Below, in pieces: positions 23,940 to 32,895 of a stretch of 32,980 bases of DNA. The notes below the pieces were generated by a model. That model ran no database searches. It had not been told where the DNA came from and was given only the letters and a program-made list of their open reading frames with translations. Origin of the DNA: Lachnospiraceae bacterium (GTDB lineage Bacteria; Bacillota; Clostridia; Lachnospirales; Lachnospiraceae). The stretch's first letter is position 1. The number at the start of each line of letters is the position of its first letter. Both the position numbers and the translations under genes were made by a program. The DNA is taken from the NCBI GenBank assembly GCA_011959285.1, contig BLLW01000041.1:1-32980 (forward strand), given 5' to 3'.

Positions 23940-24713
23940 CTATGACCCAGAGGAAGTATAATGCCTTACCCCCAGTTTCCACAACAAAAAGCAGGGTATG
24001 ATAAACAGGCAAGCCGCCAGCGGCAGCAGGCAGTACCAGGGCTTCCCCCGGTCCAGCAAAAAGAGAAAAGGATAGTACTGGATTAGTCCATAGGGAATCA
24101 CGAAGGTACATATCTGCAGGATTCTTTTGCCGTAAATAGAGACGGGGTACTTTCCATACTCCCTTGCGCCGTCCGTAAACACATTCATAAATTCCAGTCC
24201 TTCTATGGTAAAGAAGCAGATGGAAGCATAAACGAGGAAGAGTCCGCTAAAGACGACGGTGCCGCCAATCAGCATAAAAAGTACCGCAATGACTTTGGCA
24301 GGCGTCCACCGCACGCCGCTCACCGCAAATCCGTAGACGAACATGACGACAGCCTGAAGGATGCGTCCAATCCGGGAAAATTCAATGCGGCTGCCCAGCA
24401 CCAATAGAATCTCATGCCGGGGTCTTACCAGCACCCGATCAAATTCCCCTTGATTGATCATATTGTCAAACGTGTCAAATCCCCTTGCTACGGATTCCGC
24501 CAGCGAAAACTCCATCAGCGTGATGCCGAAACATAAGAGCACTTCATTGTAGGTAAATCCCTCTACGTTGGAAAAACGCTGGAACATAAAATACATGCCC
24601 AGAAAAACATTAAATGAAACCAAAAACTGACCAATGCACGTCAAAAAGAAAGAAGTCTTGTACTCCATCAGACTTTTCAAATGCATCACAAAGAATTTTC
24701 CATATAACCGCAT
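23940..24713 (-). CDS. ABC-2 type exporter permease (COG3694-like)
   Basis: A 257-residue membrane protein with about six helices. It starts MRLYGKFFVMHLKSLMEYKT and contains NMINQGEFDRVLVRPRHEI, a cytoplasmic segment characteristic of this uncharacterised permease family. It is the last gene of a three-gene minus-strand operon (ATPase, permease, permease). Start ATG 24713 has AGGGAGG upstream and lies three bases from the stop of the preceding permease, which points to coupled translation and a heterodimeric channel. The family is linked to export, but substrates are unknown. Confidence 0.82.
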   Translation of the reverse strand: MRLYGKFFVMHLKSLMEYKTSFFLTCIGQFLVSFNVFLGMYFMFQRFSNVEGFTYNEVLLCFGITLMEFSLAESVARGFDTFDNMINQGEFDRVLVRPRHEILLVLGSRIEFSRIGRILQAVVMFVYGFAVSGVRWTPAKVIAVLFMLIGGTVVFSGLFLVYASICFFTIEGLEFMNVFTDGAREYGKYPVSIYGKRILQICTFVIPYGLIQYYPFLFLLDRGKPWYCLLPLAACLFIIPCFLLWKLGVRHYTSSGS

Positions 24714-24716
24714 CTT

Positions 24717-25520
24717 TCAACCTCCCTGTATGGTAACTTTTTTCATGGCAACCGCATCTAAAAGCCTCCCCAATCCAATCAGTGCAAAAAGCCAGAAGAG
24801 CTGCAAGAAAAGAGCGCGCCCTGCGGCGGCGCCGGAAAGGTTCCCGCTGTAAATGCGCAGGGGCACATTTTGCATGGAGGCAAAGGGAAGCAGTTCTAAA
24901 AAGGCACGCACCTTTTCTGGAAAAAAGGGAAGAGGAATGGTGGCACCCGAGAGAAATTCCACCATGGAGACGGCCACAATGCGAATCCCCGCAGGGGATA
25001 TGGTAAAAAACGAAAGCATATACACCAGCATGCAAAAGGCAACCGTCACTCCCACACCGGCGAACAGGGTAAAGAGAAAAAACAAAAAAGCCAAGGGACT
25101 TGCGGGAAGCATCAGCCCGTACGGCGCAGGCAGAAAAGCTGCCACTAAAAGAATCGGCAGGCAGCGCAGCACGGCTTTGGACAGCCTGTTGGCAAGACTT
25201 CTGGAAAACCACATATTGTAGATGCTGACGGGGCGGCACAGCTCGTAGGAAATATTTCCGTTCACGATTGAGTCAAAGATTTCATTTTCCATCATCCATG
25301 CCATAAAAAGCGTGAGAAATGCCTGCTGCATCCATACATAGGCGCAGGTCGCCTGAAAGGTCATGGGGAAGGAAGCGGCATCCGTCCGGTAAAAAGCGCG
25401 GAACATCATGATTTCCATGCCAGCCCATGCAAACTGTGTGACGACGCCGGCAAATGCCGCCGCCCGATACTGCAGTCCCATGCTGAAACGGAGGCGGAAA
25501 AAGGCAAGATATTTTTTCAT
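24717..25520 (-). CDS. ABC-2 type exporter permease (COG4587-like)
   Basis: A 267-residue membrane protein with about six helices, beginning MKKYLAFFRLRFSMGLQYRAAAFAG (in part), with an IFDSIVNGNISYELCRPVSI cytoplasmic segment that parallels the GEFDRVLVRP segment of its partner. That shared N-x-G-x-x-[SD]-x-x-L-x-RP pattern shows the two permeases are distant relatives, as usual for this pair. The start lies 11 bases after the ATPase stop with AAGGAGGGACACG upstream. It likely forms the exporter channel with the 23940 product. Confidence 0.82.
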   Translation of the reverse strand: MKKYLAFFRLRFSMGLQYRAAAFAGVVTQFAWAGMEIMMFRAFYRTDAASFPMTFQATCAYVWMQQAFLTLFMAWMMENEIFDSIVNGNISYELCRPVSIYNMWFSRSLANRLSKAVLRCLPILLVAAFLPAPYGLMLPASPLAFLFFLFTLFAGVGVTVAFCMLVYMLSFFTISPAGIRIVAVSMVEFLSGATIPLPFFPEKVRAFLELLPFASMQNVPLRIYSGNLSGAAAGRALFLQLFWLFALIGLGRLLDAVAMKKVTIQGG

Positions 25521-25531
25521 CGTGTCCCTCC

Positions 25532-26320
25532 TTAAAGATTGTGGCTGCGATAAAAATCAGCCAGCGCTGCTTCGGCGGAATCAGTTCCATGTTTGATATC
25601 CTCCAGATTTCCGTCCAGCAAGATAGAGCCCTTACCAATTAGAATGATCCGGCTTGTAAGTGCTTCGATATCCTGCATGTCATGGGTAGTCAACAGGACG
25701 GTAGTCTTCTTTTCACGGTTCAGCTGCAGGATGAATTCTCTGACAGCCAGTTTTGAAACGGCGTCCAAGCCGATGGTGGGTTCATCCAGAAAAAGGAGTC
25801 GGGGACCGTGCAGAAGGGAGGCGGCAAGCTCACAGCGCATCCGCTGTCCTAAGGAAAGCTGTCTGGCAGGCGTCCTTAAAAGGTCTGAAAGCTGCAGCAT
25901 CTCTGCAAGAAGCGCCAGATTCCGCCGATAGTCTGCGTCGCCGATCCGGTAAATCTCTTTCAGCAGTTCAAAGGAATCCAATATGGGCACATCCCACCAC
26001 AGCTGGGTACGCTGACCAAAGACCACGCCGATACTCTTTACATATTCAATTCTGTTTTTCCAGGGAATCAATCCGTTTACGAGACAGGTACCTTCCTCGG
26101 GGGTAAGGATACCGCTTAAAATTTTGATGGTAGAACTCTTTCCGGCGCCGTTAGGACCTATGTAGCCCACCATTTCACCGTCGCTTATGGTGAAAGAAAC
26201 GTCGTCGAGCGCGTGAATGTACTCATATTCCTTGTGGAATAGAGCCTTAAATGCCGAAGTAAATCCGGCATCACGTTTTGAGACCTTGTAGGTCTTGCAT
26301 ACATGCTGCATTGTAATCAT
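25532..26320 (-). CDS. ABC exporter ATP-binding protein (COG4586-like)
   Basis: A 262-residue cytosolic ATPase. Walker A is GPNGAGKS (residues 55-62), the signature LSLGQR (155-160), Walker B LLFLDEPT (175-182), and the switch histidine is in LLTTHDMQD. The GQRTQLWWDVP segment (102-112) is typical of the COG4586 group that serves the two-permease ABC-2 exporters downstream. Most members I recall run beyond 300 residues, so the C-terminus is short; the frame ends cleanly with DFYRSHNL, so I do not call it truncated. ATG 26320 has GGAGGAAGCAGAC upstream. Confidence 0.85.
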   Translation of the reverse strand: MITMQHVCKTYKVSKRDAGFTSAFKALFHKEYEYIHALDDVSFTISDGEMVGYIGPNGAGKSSTIKILSGILTPEEGTCLVNGLIPWKNRIEYVKSIGVVFGQRTQLWWDVPILDSFELLKEIYRIGDADYRRNLALLAEMLQLSDLLRTPARQLSLGQRMRCELAASLLHGPRLLFLDEPTIGLDAVSKLAVREFILQLNREKKTTVLLTTHDMQDIEALTSRIILIGKGSILLDGNLEDIKHGTDSAEAALADFYRSHNL

Positions 26321-26669
26321 GTCTGCTTCCTCCTGGTAGTTTTATAATCGTATAACTTGCCAAGCCGGTCTGCTCTCTCTGGGGATTTGCCAGAGAATTA
26401 CCGCAGGTAAGTATGAAATTGTAGCTCCGCGCTTTCAAGATGCAGAAAAGCGAAAGGAGTTTAAGAATAGCATATCCCTACAGGGATGTCAATTACCTTT
26501 ACTGCATTTTTTGACCGTTTTGTTACATGTCAGGGCTAAAAGCTAACTTTTTTTATAGTACAAGACGATATAAGAGATAAGGCGTAAGATTACCTGTAAG
26601 GAACAGGAAAAGCGTATGCGCCAGAGCCGGGGTAAAGGATTACCCTGTTGAATGGAGGTAGAAGGATCT
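26321..26669. promoter_or_regulatory. Divergent intergenic region with an operator-like inverted repeat
   Basis: About 350 non-coding bases between the ABC exporter (minus) and the coiled-coil pair (plus). It holds a perfect inverted repeat ATCCCT-AC-AGGGAT at 26474-26487, a small hairpin ctctgg/ccagag near 26376-26394, and a TTGACC hexamer at 26511-26516 without a convincing -10 at normal spacing. The repeat lies between the two starts and could be an operator for either side. Confidence 0.4.
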
Positions 26670-27623
26670 ATGAGAGTGCAGAATCAGGCAATTTTTATGG
26701 GGGACAGCGCCCAGAAGGCAGTATATGACGTCACCCAGAGCAAAGAAGGGCAGAAAAGTATTTTTGCAGGAAACAGAAATGAAAAGCCGGATCTTATTGC
26801 GATGCGGCAGCAGCAGGCAAGAAAGCAGGTCATGAAGATTGTGGGCGATGCATGGGAAGGCGACCGCAAGCTGGAGGATTGTCTTAAGGAGAGCAGAGAT
26901 AATCTGAAAGGATATCAGAAGACCGTTGGGGAAGCGAATGAAGAGCTGAAACAGCTCCGCGAAGAGCGACAGACAGTGAGGGAACTCTACAACGTGGAAG
27001 AGGACTCGAAGGAAGAGCAGGACCTAAAGCTTTTGGAAAAAGAAATCGATGCGCAAAGGAGTGGCTCCGGCGCATTCTTAACAATAGAAGAAAGTGAGCA
27101 AATCGCGCAGCTTAAGGCGGAGGGACTTACAGAATATCAGACAAGATGCCTTGAACTGAAAAAAAGAAGCAGTCTCAATGAGGAAATGCTTGATGACGCA
27201 AAGATGGGAATCGAGCAGGAAAATGCAGCCATCCGCAGCATGAAAGAGGCAAATCTGAAATCCCAGGCGATGACCAAGGCTGAAAAAGCGGCGGCTGAAA
27301 TTGAGGATGGGGTCAAGGATGAAATCATCGGCATGCTGATAGGCGAGGCTAAGGATCATATCGACGAGGAAATGGAAGAGAAGAAGGAAGCTGCCGAAGA
27401 GAAGGCGGAAGAAGAAAAGGAAGAGCAGGAGAAGATCGAGAAGCAAAAAGCACAAAAGGAAGAAAAGGAAGCTTTTACGCAGGAGATTGCAGATTCCATC
27501 AGTTCCGTTACGGAGGCGGAAAGCACGATGGGAGAGGTGCAGAAGGAAATCAAGAAAATCATGGATGAAATGAAGCTGCTAGACGAAGATTTAAAGGGAG
27601 CAGCAGTAGACACCGTCAAATAG
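26670..27623 (+). CDS. Coiled-coil protein of unknown function, tandem paralogue A
   Basis: A 317-residue, highly charged soluble protein without signal peptide or membrane helix. The N-terminus has the motif MRVQNQAIFMGDS, then SIFAG and KQVMKIVGDAW. Residues about 65-110 and 165-310 are predicted coiled coil, and the stretch about 230-275 is almost pure Glu/Lys/Ala. It ends IKKIMDEMKLLDEDLKGAA. ATG 26670 was chosen over 26652 because the GGAGGT ribosome site lies between them and the paralogue starts at the same MR-[IV]-QN position. I recall similar proteins in Lachnospiraceae genomes, always unnamed. A structural or scaffold role is a guess. Confidence 0.8.
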   Translation: MRVQNQAIFMGDSAQKAVYDVTQSKEGQKSIFAGNRNEKPDLIAMRQQQARKQVMKIVGDAWEGDRKLEDCLKESRDNLKGYQKTVGEANEELKQLREERQTVRELYNVEEDSKEEQDLKLLEKEIDAQRSGSGAFLTIEESEQIAQLKAEGLTEYQTRCLELKKRSSLNEEMLDDAKMGIEQENAAIRSMKEANLKSQAMTKAEKAAAEIEDGVKDEIIGMLIGEAKDHIDEEMEEKKEAAEEKAEEEKEEQEKIEKQKAQKEEKEAFTQEIADSISSVTEAESTMGEVQKEIKKIMDEMKLLDEDLKGAAVDTVK

Positions 27624-27651
27624 AATCTGAAAATTAGGAGGCAGGAAAGCG

Positions 27652-28617
27652 ATGAGGATACAAAACACAACTATTTTTATGGGGGATAGTACCCGAAGTG
27701 AACGGAATCAGCAGATTTCAAAGGAACAAGAGGGGGCAAATGGGCAGAAAAATATCTTTGCAGGCGGTTTAAATGGAAGCCTAGACCCAATCGCAAGGAA
27801 ACAGCAGGAAGCCAAAAAGCAGGTGATGAAGATTATTGGTGACGCGCGGGAAAGCGACCGGAAGATAGAGGATGGCATTGCTGAGAGCAGGAACAATATC
27901 AAAGAGCAAAAAAAGACCATAGACAAGGCAAATGATGAGCTGAAACTGATTGAAGAGGCAAGGCAGGAGCTGAAAGAACATTATGGCATTGAAGAGGACT
28001 CTCAGGAAGAGCAGGATCTGAAACTGCTGGAAAAGCAGAGAAAATCCCTTAAACCTGATTCAGGTATTCATCTTACAGAAGAAGAAAAGGAACGTATCGC
28101 CCAGATCAAAGAGGAAGGGCTTACAGAATATCAGAGGCGTTCCATGGCTTTGTTAAACAGCGGCTCGCCTTACGAGAAAGAAATTTCGGAAGCACAGAAA
28201 CAGATAAAGGCGGAAACCGGAACGATTTCCGTGCTCAAGGAAGCAACTTTAAAGTCTAAAACAATGATAAAAGCGCAGAAGGCGGCGGATGACGTTATGG
28301 ATGCGGCAAGGGAAGATATCATAGGCATGCTGGCTGATGAATCCAAAGATCACATCGACGAGGAGATGGAAGAGAAGAAGGAAGCAGCCGAAGAGAAAGC
28401 AGAGAAGGAACAGGAAGAAGAGGAAAAGATCGAGAAGCGCAAAGAGGAGAAGGAAGAACAGGAAGCGTTCGCAGAGCAGATAGCAGCGTCCACTGAGCTT
28501 GTCGTCGAAGCAGAAAAGTCCATGGAAGATGTGCAGAGAGAAATAAAGAAAATCATGGACGATATGAAGCTGTTAGAAGAAGACCTTAAGGGCGCTGCTG
28601 TGGATACCAGTAAGTAG
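27652..28617 (+). CDS. Coiled-coil protein of unknown function, tandem paralogue B
   Basis: A 321-residue paralogue of the preceding protein, 28 bases downstream, with AGGAGG ten bases before ATG 27652. It keeps the same landmarks in the same order: MRIQNTTIFMGDS, NIFAGGLNG, KKQVMKIIGDA, EEDSQEEQDLKLLEK, a DHIDEEMEEKKEAAEEKAE block and the end IKKIMDDMKLLEEDLKGAA. Conservation is highest at the two ends and in the acidic block, while the middle has diverged, so both copies appear to be under selection. No enzyme motif is seen. The pair is probably one operon, and the products may form a hetero-oligomeric coiled coil. Confidence 0.8.
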   Translation: MRIQNTTIFMGDSTRSERNQQISKEQEGANGQKNIFAGGLNGSLDPIARKQQEAKKQVMKIIGDARESDRKIEDGIAESRNNIKEQKKTIDKANDELKLIEEARQELKEHYGIEEDSQEEQDLKLLEKQRKSLKPDSGIHLTEEEKERIAQIKEEGLTEYQRRSMALLNSGSPYEKEISEAQKQIKAETGTISVLKEATLKSKTMIKAQKAADDVMDAAREDIIGMLADESKDHIDEEMEEKKEAAEEKAEKEQEEEEKIEKRKEEKEEQEAFAEQIAASTELVVEAEKSMEDVQREIKKIMDDMKLLEEDLKGAAVDTSK

Positions 28618-28626
28618 CCATAGGCA

Positions 28627-28651
28627 GGCAAGCAGCCATAGGCAGCTTGCC
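28627..28651. terminator. Hairpin between convergent genes, possible bidirectional terminator
   Basis: Arms ggcaagc (28627-28633) and gcttgcc (28645-28651), seven perfect pairs and an 11-base loop, immediately after the stop of paralogue B and overlapping the end of the opposing gene's 3' flank. There is no T-run on either side, so efficiency is doubtful. A direct repeat gccataggcag occurs at 28617-28627 and 28635-28645. Confidence 0.4.
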
Positions 28652-28652
28652 A

Positions 28653-29156
28653 TTAAGCTTCTTCAAAGGAAATTTCATTTTCTGAAAGAAAGTGAGTGAC
28701 AAAATCATCCCAGAGTCTATCGGGAGTCTTGTCGGGAAGAAAGGTATAAAAGGCGGTGGCAGTGATGCAGGTGAGCATACTGCCATCGTATTTTATGTTC
28801 AGAACAAATGCTTTGATGTCAGAGGAAGAAACGTCCGCATTTCCCTGTGTCAGGATTTGCTGGACGATTTCCGGTTTTAGGTGGAGTACCAGCTTAAAGC
28901 CGACGGGGGTACGCTTCCCTTTTATTAAATCGAAGCACAGAGAACGCATATTTTTCCATTCAGAAAAGGCATAGGGCGGAAGAATGTTGTCATCATTGAT
29001 ATCGCCGGTAAAAAAAGCCTTTTCAATGTGACCGTCTATTACGAAGGTGTTATAGGTGGTAATGGAGGCTTCCGCCAGCAAAAAACAGTCAAAGGTGTCG
29101 TTTCCAAGCAGCCTTCCCATAAAATTTTTCACGTCTTTGATCTGGTGGGCTTTCAT
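28653..29156 (-). CDS. DUF5721 family protein
   Basis: A 167-residue soluble protein. The pattern [53 protein letters not shown] and a C-terminal [19 protein letters not shown] is that of DUF5721, a family I recall as widespread and unnamed in Lachnospiraceae. Its start codon ATG 29156 overlaps the stop of trpS by four bases, so the two are co-translated. The fold is unknown to me and no catalytic residues stand out. The tight trpS linkage may be conserved but need not mean a role in tRNA charging. Confidence 0.75.
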   Translation of the reverse strand: MKAHQIKDVKNFMGRLLGNDTFDCFLLAEASITTYNTFVIDGHIEKAFFTGDINDDNILPPYAFSEWKNMRSLCFDLIKGKRTPVGFKLVLHLKPEIVQQILTQGNADVSSSDIKAFVLNIKYDGSMLTCITATAFYTFLPDKTPDRLWDDFVTHFLSENEISFEEA

Positions 29157-30247
29157 AAAGAGGTACTCCCATATTTCTGCGCCTGCTCTGCAATCAGCGC
29201 TTGATCGTCAAAATAGTTGATCTTCATCGCTTCCTTGACGCTGTCTAAGGTGTCAGCGGCGACTTTTCTTGCCTCTATGCTGCCTTTTTGAAGAATTTCA
29301 TAAACAGCAGGGATATCTTTTTCCCATTCCTTCCGTTTGCTGCGAATGGGAGATAATTCTTCCTGGAGCACATTGTTCAAAAATTTCTTGACTTTCACAT
29401 CGCCTAACCCGCCTCTGGTATAGTGGTTTTTCAGCTCTTCCAAATTTGCATATTCAGGAAGGTATTCGGTAAACATTTCATCTTTGCAGAAAGCATCCAG
29501 ATAAATAAAGACGGGATTGCCTTCCACCTTGCCGGGATCGGAAACTTGCAAGTGATTGGGGTCGGTAAACATGGACATGACTTTTTTGCGCACGTCCTCT
29601 TCTGTATCGGATAGATAGATACAGTTATTCAGCGATTTGCTCATCTTTGCCTTGCCATCGATGCCCGGAAGGCGCAGGCAGGCTTTGTTGTCAGGAAGCA
29701 GCGCATCAGGTTCTATTAGGGTATCTCCGTAAACCGAATTGAACTTCCGCACAATTTCTTTGGTCTGCTCTAGCATGGGAAGCTGGTCCTCTCCAACGGG
29801 GACAGTAGTAGCCCTAAATGCGGTAATGTCTGCCGCCTGGCTGATAGGATAAGTAAAAAAGCCTACGGGAATGCTGGCTTCAAAGTTGCGCATCTGGATT
29901 TCTGATTTAACCGTAGGGTTTCTCTGCAGTCTTGAAACGGTCACAAGATTCATATAGTAAAAAGAAAGCTCGCAAAGCTCAGGAATCTGTGACTGGATCA
30001 GCAGGGTGGATTTTTCAGGGTCGAGTCCGCAGGATAAATAATCCAGCGCCACTTCGATAATGTTCTGACGCACCTTTTCAGGCTGCTCTGCATTGTCGGT
30101 GAGGGCCTGCGCATCAGCGATCATAATAAAGATTTTATCGTATATACCGGAGTTTTGCAGTTCTACTCTCCTCTTTAAAGAGCCTGCATAGTGTCCTACA
30201 TGAAGGCGCCCGGTAGGTCTGTCACCGGTTAAGATAATTTTTGGCAT
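29153..30247 (-). CDS. trpS: Tryptophanyl-tRNA synthetase
   Basis: A 364-residue class I aminoacyl-tRNA synthetase that joins tryptophan to tRNA-Trp in the cytosol. The N-terminus [14 protein letters not shown] gives the HIGH-type motif (H16-H19), and AKMSKS (K201-S205) is the KMSKS loop. LERNPTVK-like [11 protein letters not shown] and [11 protein letters not shown] are typical of the TGDRPTG branch found in lactic acid bacteria, streptococci and many clostridia. ATG 30247 follows AAAGGAGAACCTATT. The leader before it is too short for a T-box, and none is visible, so control by uncharged tRNA at this site is unlikely. Confidence 0.95.
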   Translation of the reverse strand: MPKIILTGDRPTGRLHVGHYAGSLKRRVELQNSGIYDKIFIMIADAQALTDNAEQPEKVRQNIIEVALDYLSCGLDPEKSTLLIQSQIPELCELSFYYMNLVTVSRLQRNPTVKSEIQMRNFEASIPVGFFTYPISQAADITAFRATTVPVGEDQLPMLEQTKEIVRKFNSVYGDTLIEPDALLPDNKACLRLPGIDGKAKMSKSLNNCIYLSDTEEDVRKKVMSMFTDPNHLQVSDPGKVEGNPVFIYLDAFCKDEMFTEYLPEYANLEELKNHYTRGGLGDVKVKKFLNNVLQEELSPIRSKRKEWEKDIPAVYEILQKGSIEARKVAADTLDSVKEAMKINYFDDQALIAEQAQKYGSTSL

Positions 30248-30336
30248 AATAGGTTCTCCTTTGACTGCGGTTTATCTGGCAAAATGCCCTTGTGAATTAT
30301 TATACACTATAAGATAAGAATTTCCTATAAAATTTT

Positions 30337-30365
30337 TTGACCAATGGCGGTATTTGGTATAGAAT
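30337..30365 (+). promoter_or_regulatory. Sigma-A-type promoter of ktrB
   Basis: TTGACC (30337-30342), a 17-base spacer and TAGAAT (30360-30365), each one base from consensus. The transcript would start about 27 bases before the ktrB ATG. On the opposite strand TATAAT at 30304-30299 is a -10 candidate for trpS with a poor -35. Confidence 0.65.
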
Positions 30366-30398
30366 GGGAAACAGGTATATTTTAAAGTGGGAGCAGAT

Positions 30399-31754
30399 AT
30401 GAAATTTTTAAATAAGATACAGGACAAAATTACTTATGTGCGCATTATCGCAGTGGGATATCTGACGGTGATTCTTGTGGGAACAGGGCTCTTGATGCTG
30501 CCGGTATCTACCGCAGCGGGAGAAAAAACAGGATTTCTCTCAGCGCTTTTTACAGCTACAAGCGCTACCTGCGTGACAGGGCTTGTGATTGCGGATACGG
30601 CGACTCACTGGACATTATTCGGACAGACGGTGATTCTCTTTATGATACAGGTGGGCGGACTTGGATTTATGACCATGGGAGTGCTTCTGGCGGTCTTTCT
30701 CCGCAAGAGGATTTCCCTAAGGGCAAGGGGAATCTTGCAGGAAAGCATGAACTATATGCAGATGGGCGGAGTCATCCGCCTGCTTAAGACGACCTTTAAG
30801 GGAACGCTGCTGTTTGAAGGTGTGGGAGCATTGCTTCTGGCGGTGCGGTTCATTCCGGTCTTTGGTGTTGCGAAAGGCATCTTCTTCGGCGTCTTTCACT
30901 CCATTTCCGCATTTTGTAATGGAGGATTTGACCTAATGGGAACTTATTCCGGTCAGTATTCTTCCTTTGTGGAATTTCACGGCGATGTTTTGATCAACCT
31001 TGTATTGATGGCGCTGGTGGTTCTGGGTGGAATTGGATTTTTTGTGTGGAGTGATGTAAAGAAAAACGGTCTTAGGTGGAAGAAATATATGCTGCACACT
31101 AAGATTACATTGTTTACTACGGCGGTGCTCCTTGTGGCAGGAACGATGCTCTATTTTGTGTTTGAAAATCAGAATCTTCTTGCGGGGATGAGCGGAAAGG
31201 ATAAATTTCTGGCAGCCGCATTCAGCTCTGTGACGGCAAGGACGGCAGGGTTCAACACCATTGACACAGGAGGGCTGACCCATGCGTCCAAGCTGCTGAC
31301 CATGCTTCTTATGTTTATTGGAGGGAGCCCCGGCTCCACGGCAGGCGGCATCAAGACGGTGACGGCGCTGGTCCTGGTGGCGTATGTCTGGTCTAATTTG
31401 CGGGACAGTAAAGGCGTTCATATGTTCCGCAGAAGGCTGGATGATGATGTGATCAGAAAAGCAAGCAATGTTGTGGTTATTAGTCTTTTGATGGCAGTTT
31501 TTGCAGTGATTTTTATCTGCTTTAAACAGCCGGAACTTCCGGTGGAAGATGTGATGTTTGAAGTGTTTTCTGCGATTGGAACGGTGGGAATGAGCACAGG
31601 GCTTACAAGAAGCCTGACCACGGCATCGCGGATTGTTATTATTTTGCTTATGTATTGCGGGCGAATCGGAAGCATGTCTTTTGCACTTTCCTTTACGGAG
31701 CGCAAAAAGGTTGCGCCGGTTCAGTTCCCGGTTGAAAAAATTATGATAGGATAA
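30399..31754 (+). CDS. ktrB: Potassium uptake channel subunit KtrB (TrkH/KtrB family)
   Basis: A 451-residue membrane protein with the four M1-P-M2 repeats of TrkH/KtrB potassium transporters. The four filter-type loops are visible: TSATCVTGL near residue 60, SAFCNGGFDL, VTARTAGFNT and IGTVGMSTGL, each with its conserved glycine. Length is normal for KtrB. ATG 30399 was chosen over GTG 30387 because GGGAG lies just upstream of it. The partner KtrA gene follows after 14 bases. Together they form a potassium uptake system in the cytoplasmic membrane, coupled to sodium in characterised relatives. Confidence 0.92.
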   Translation: MKFLNKIQDKITYVRIIAVGYLTVILVGTGLLMLPVSTAAGEKTGFLSALFTATSATCVTGLVIADTATHWTLFGQTVILFMIQVGGLGFMTMGVLLAVFLRKRISLRARGILQESMNYMQMGGVIRLLKTTFKGTLLFEGVGALLLAVRFIPVFGVAKGIFFGVFHSISAFCNGGFDLMGTYSGQYSSFVEFHGDVLINLVLMALVVLGGIGFFVWSDVKKNGLRWKKYMLHTKITLFTTAVLLVAGTMLYFVFENQNLLAGMSGKDKFLAAAFSSVTARTAGFNTIDTGGLTHASKLLTMLLMFIGGSPGSTAGGIKTVTALVLVAYVWSNLRDSKGVHMFRRRLDDDVIRKASNVVVISLLMAVFAVIFICFKQPELPVEDVMFEVFSAIGTVGMSTGLTRSLTTASRIVIILLMYCGRIGSMSFALSFTERKKVAPVQFPVEKIMIG

Positions 31755-31768
31755 GGGATGGGGTAAAT

Positions 31769-32449
31769 ATGAAATCAGTATTAATTATCGGACTGGGTGA
31801 GTTTGGCAAGCATCTTTGTAAAAAGATGGTAGAACTTAAAAATGAAGTCATGGTCATGGATGTACAGGCGGAAAGGGTGGAGAGCATGATGCCCATTGTG
31901 ACCAATGCGCAGATTGGCGACTGCACCAATGAAGAGGTCTTAAAAAGCATCGGCGTCAATAACTTCGATCTTTGTTTCGTGTGTATCGGAAAGAATTTTC
32001 AGAGCAGTTTGGAGGTGACCTCCCTGCTCAAGGAAAACGGAGCAAAATACGTCATCAGCAAGGCGACCCGGGATATTCAGGCGAAGTTCCTTCTCCGCAA
32101 CGGAGCGGATGAGGTTATTTACCCCGACCGGGATATCGCCCAGAAAGCGGCGATACGATATAGTGCAAATCATGTGTTTGACTATATCAGCGTAAACTCC
32201 GAATATTCTATTTTTGAAATTCCGGTGGCGCAGGAGTGGGTGGGAAAGACCATCAAAGAGGTAAACTTCCGTGCCAGATATAAGGTGAGCATTCTCGGAA
32301 TCAAAAAGAATGACAGCACCAGACTTATGCCCATGGCGGATCATGAGTTTGATGTAAAAGAACATTTGATGGTGATTGGGCAGATGGAAGACGTGAAGCG
32401 GCTTCTTGCAAATTTTGAACATGAAAAAATTAAGAAAAATCGTAAATAG
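31769..32449 (+). CDS. ktrA: Potassium uptake regulatory subunit KtrA (TrkA-N/RCK)
   Basis: A 226-residue cytosolic RCK protein. The N-terminal Rossmann domain shows IIGLGEFGKHL (G8-x-G10-x-x-G13), which binds nucleotides such as ATP/ADP. A TrkA-C-type domain follows from about residue 140 (YSIFEIPVAQEWVGKTIKEV). KtrA rings gate the KtrB channel. ATG 31769 follows AAGGGATGGGGTAAAT. The last 29 bases overlap the start of the DUF2752 gene. Confidence 0.92.
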   Translation: MKSVLIIGLGEFGKHLCKKMVELKNEVMVMDVQAERVESMMPIVTNAQIGDCTNEEVLKSIGVNNFDLCFVCIGKNFQSSLEVTSLLKENGAKYVISKATRDIQAKFLLRNGADEVIYPDRDIAQKAAIRYSANHVFDYISVNSEYSIFEIPVAQEWVGKTIKEVNFRARYKVSILGIKKNDSTRLMPMADHEFDVKEHLMVIGQMEDVKRLLANFEHEKIKKNRK

Positions 32450-32891
32450 AATCTTGGCAGATTTAAAAGGATTCCGCGGGGTCTTTCCCGCGGTTTTACT
32501 CTATTATCTGATGATGCATGCCGCCTTTGATGCATTCTGCCCGATGCTGGTTCTGACAGGGATTCCCTGTGCAGGCTGCGGGCTTACCAGGGCGGCGCTC
32601 TTTCTTGCCACAGGACAGATCGGGCGAGCCCTTTCAATTAACCTTTCCATTTTGCTTATCCTGTTTTTGGCGCTGTATTGCGGATACTTCCGCTATGTAA
32701 AGGGCAGTAAGGTAAAGGGAATGGGCGTCGTGCTTGGCATTGCGATTATAGGTATGCTGGCAGTTTATGGGTATCGAATGTATCTTTATTTCCCGGACAG
32801 AGCGCCTTATACGTATATGGAAAACAATGTTGCTGCCAGATGGATGCCTGGTTATAGAGAGTGGATTATGAATCTGTTAGTGCGAAAGTGA
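32421..32891 (+). CDS. DUF2752 family membrane protein
   Basis: A 156-residue membrane protein with the family motif CAGCGLTRA in GIPCAGCGLTRAALFLATG and about three to four hydrophobic helices. Function is unknown; the paired cysteines are the family's only hallmark. ATG 32421 lies inside the end of ktrA and has no clear ribosome site, so translation is probably coupled to ktrA; a TTG at 32406 in the same frame is the alternative start. A C-terminal extension with RAPYTYMENN follows the last helix. Confidence 0.8.
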   Translation: MKKLRKIVNRILADLKGFRGVFPAVLLYYLMMHAAFDAFCPMLVLTGIPCAGCGLTRAALFLATGQIGRALSINLSILLILFLALYCGYFRYVKGSKVKGMGVVLGIAIIGMLAVYGYRMYLYFPDRAPYTYMENNVAARWMPGYREWIMNLLVRK

Positions 32892-32895
32892 TTTT

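Noticed and set aside
26321-26669. Possible tRNA or riboswitch suggested by GGTAAAGGATTACC-like strings
   Set aside because: No cloverleaf or known riboswitch core can be folded by eye; only short hairpins remain.
28617-28645. Direct repeat gccataggcag as an attachment site or repeat array
   Set aside because: Only two short copies, both within the convergent-gene hairpin, and no integrase nearby.
30248-30398. Possible T-box leader for trpS
   Set aside because: Only about 150 bases separate trpS from ktrB, and no specifier stem, T-box sequence or antiterminator is visible.
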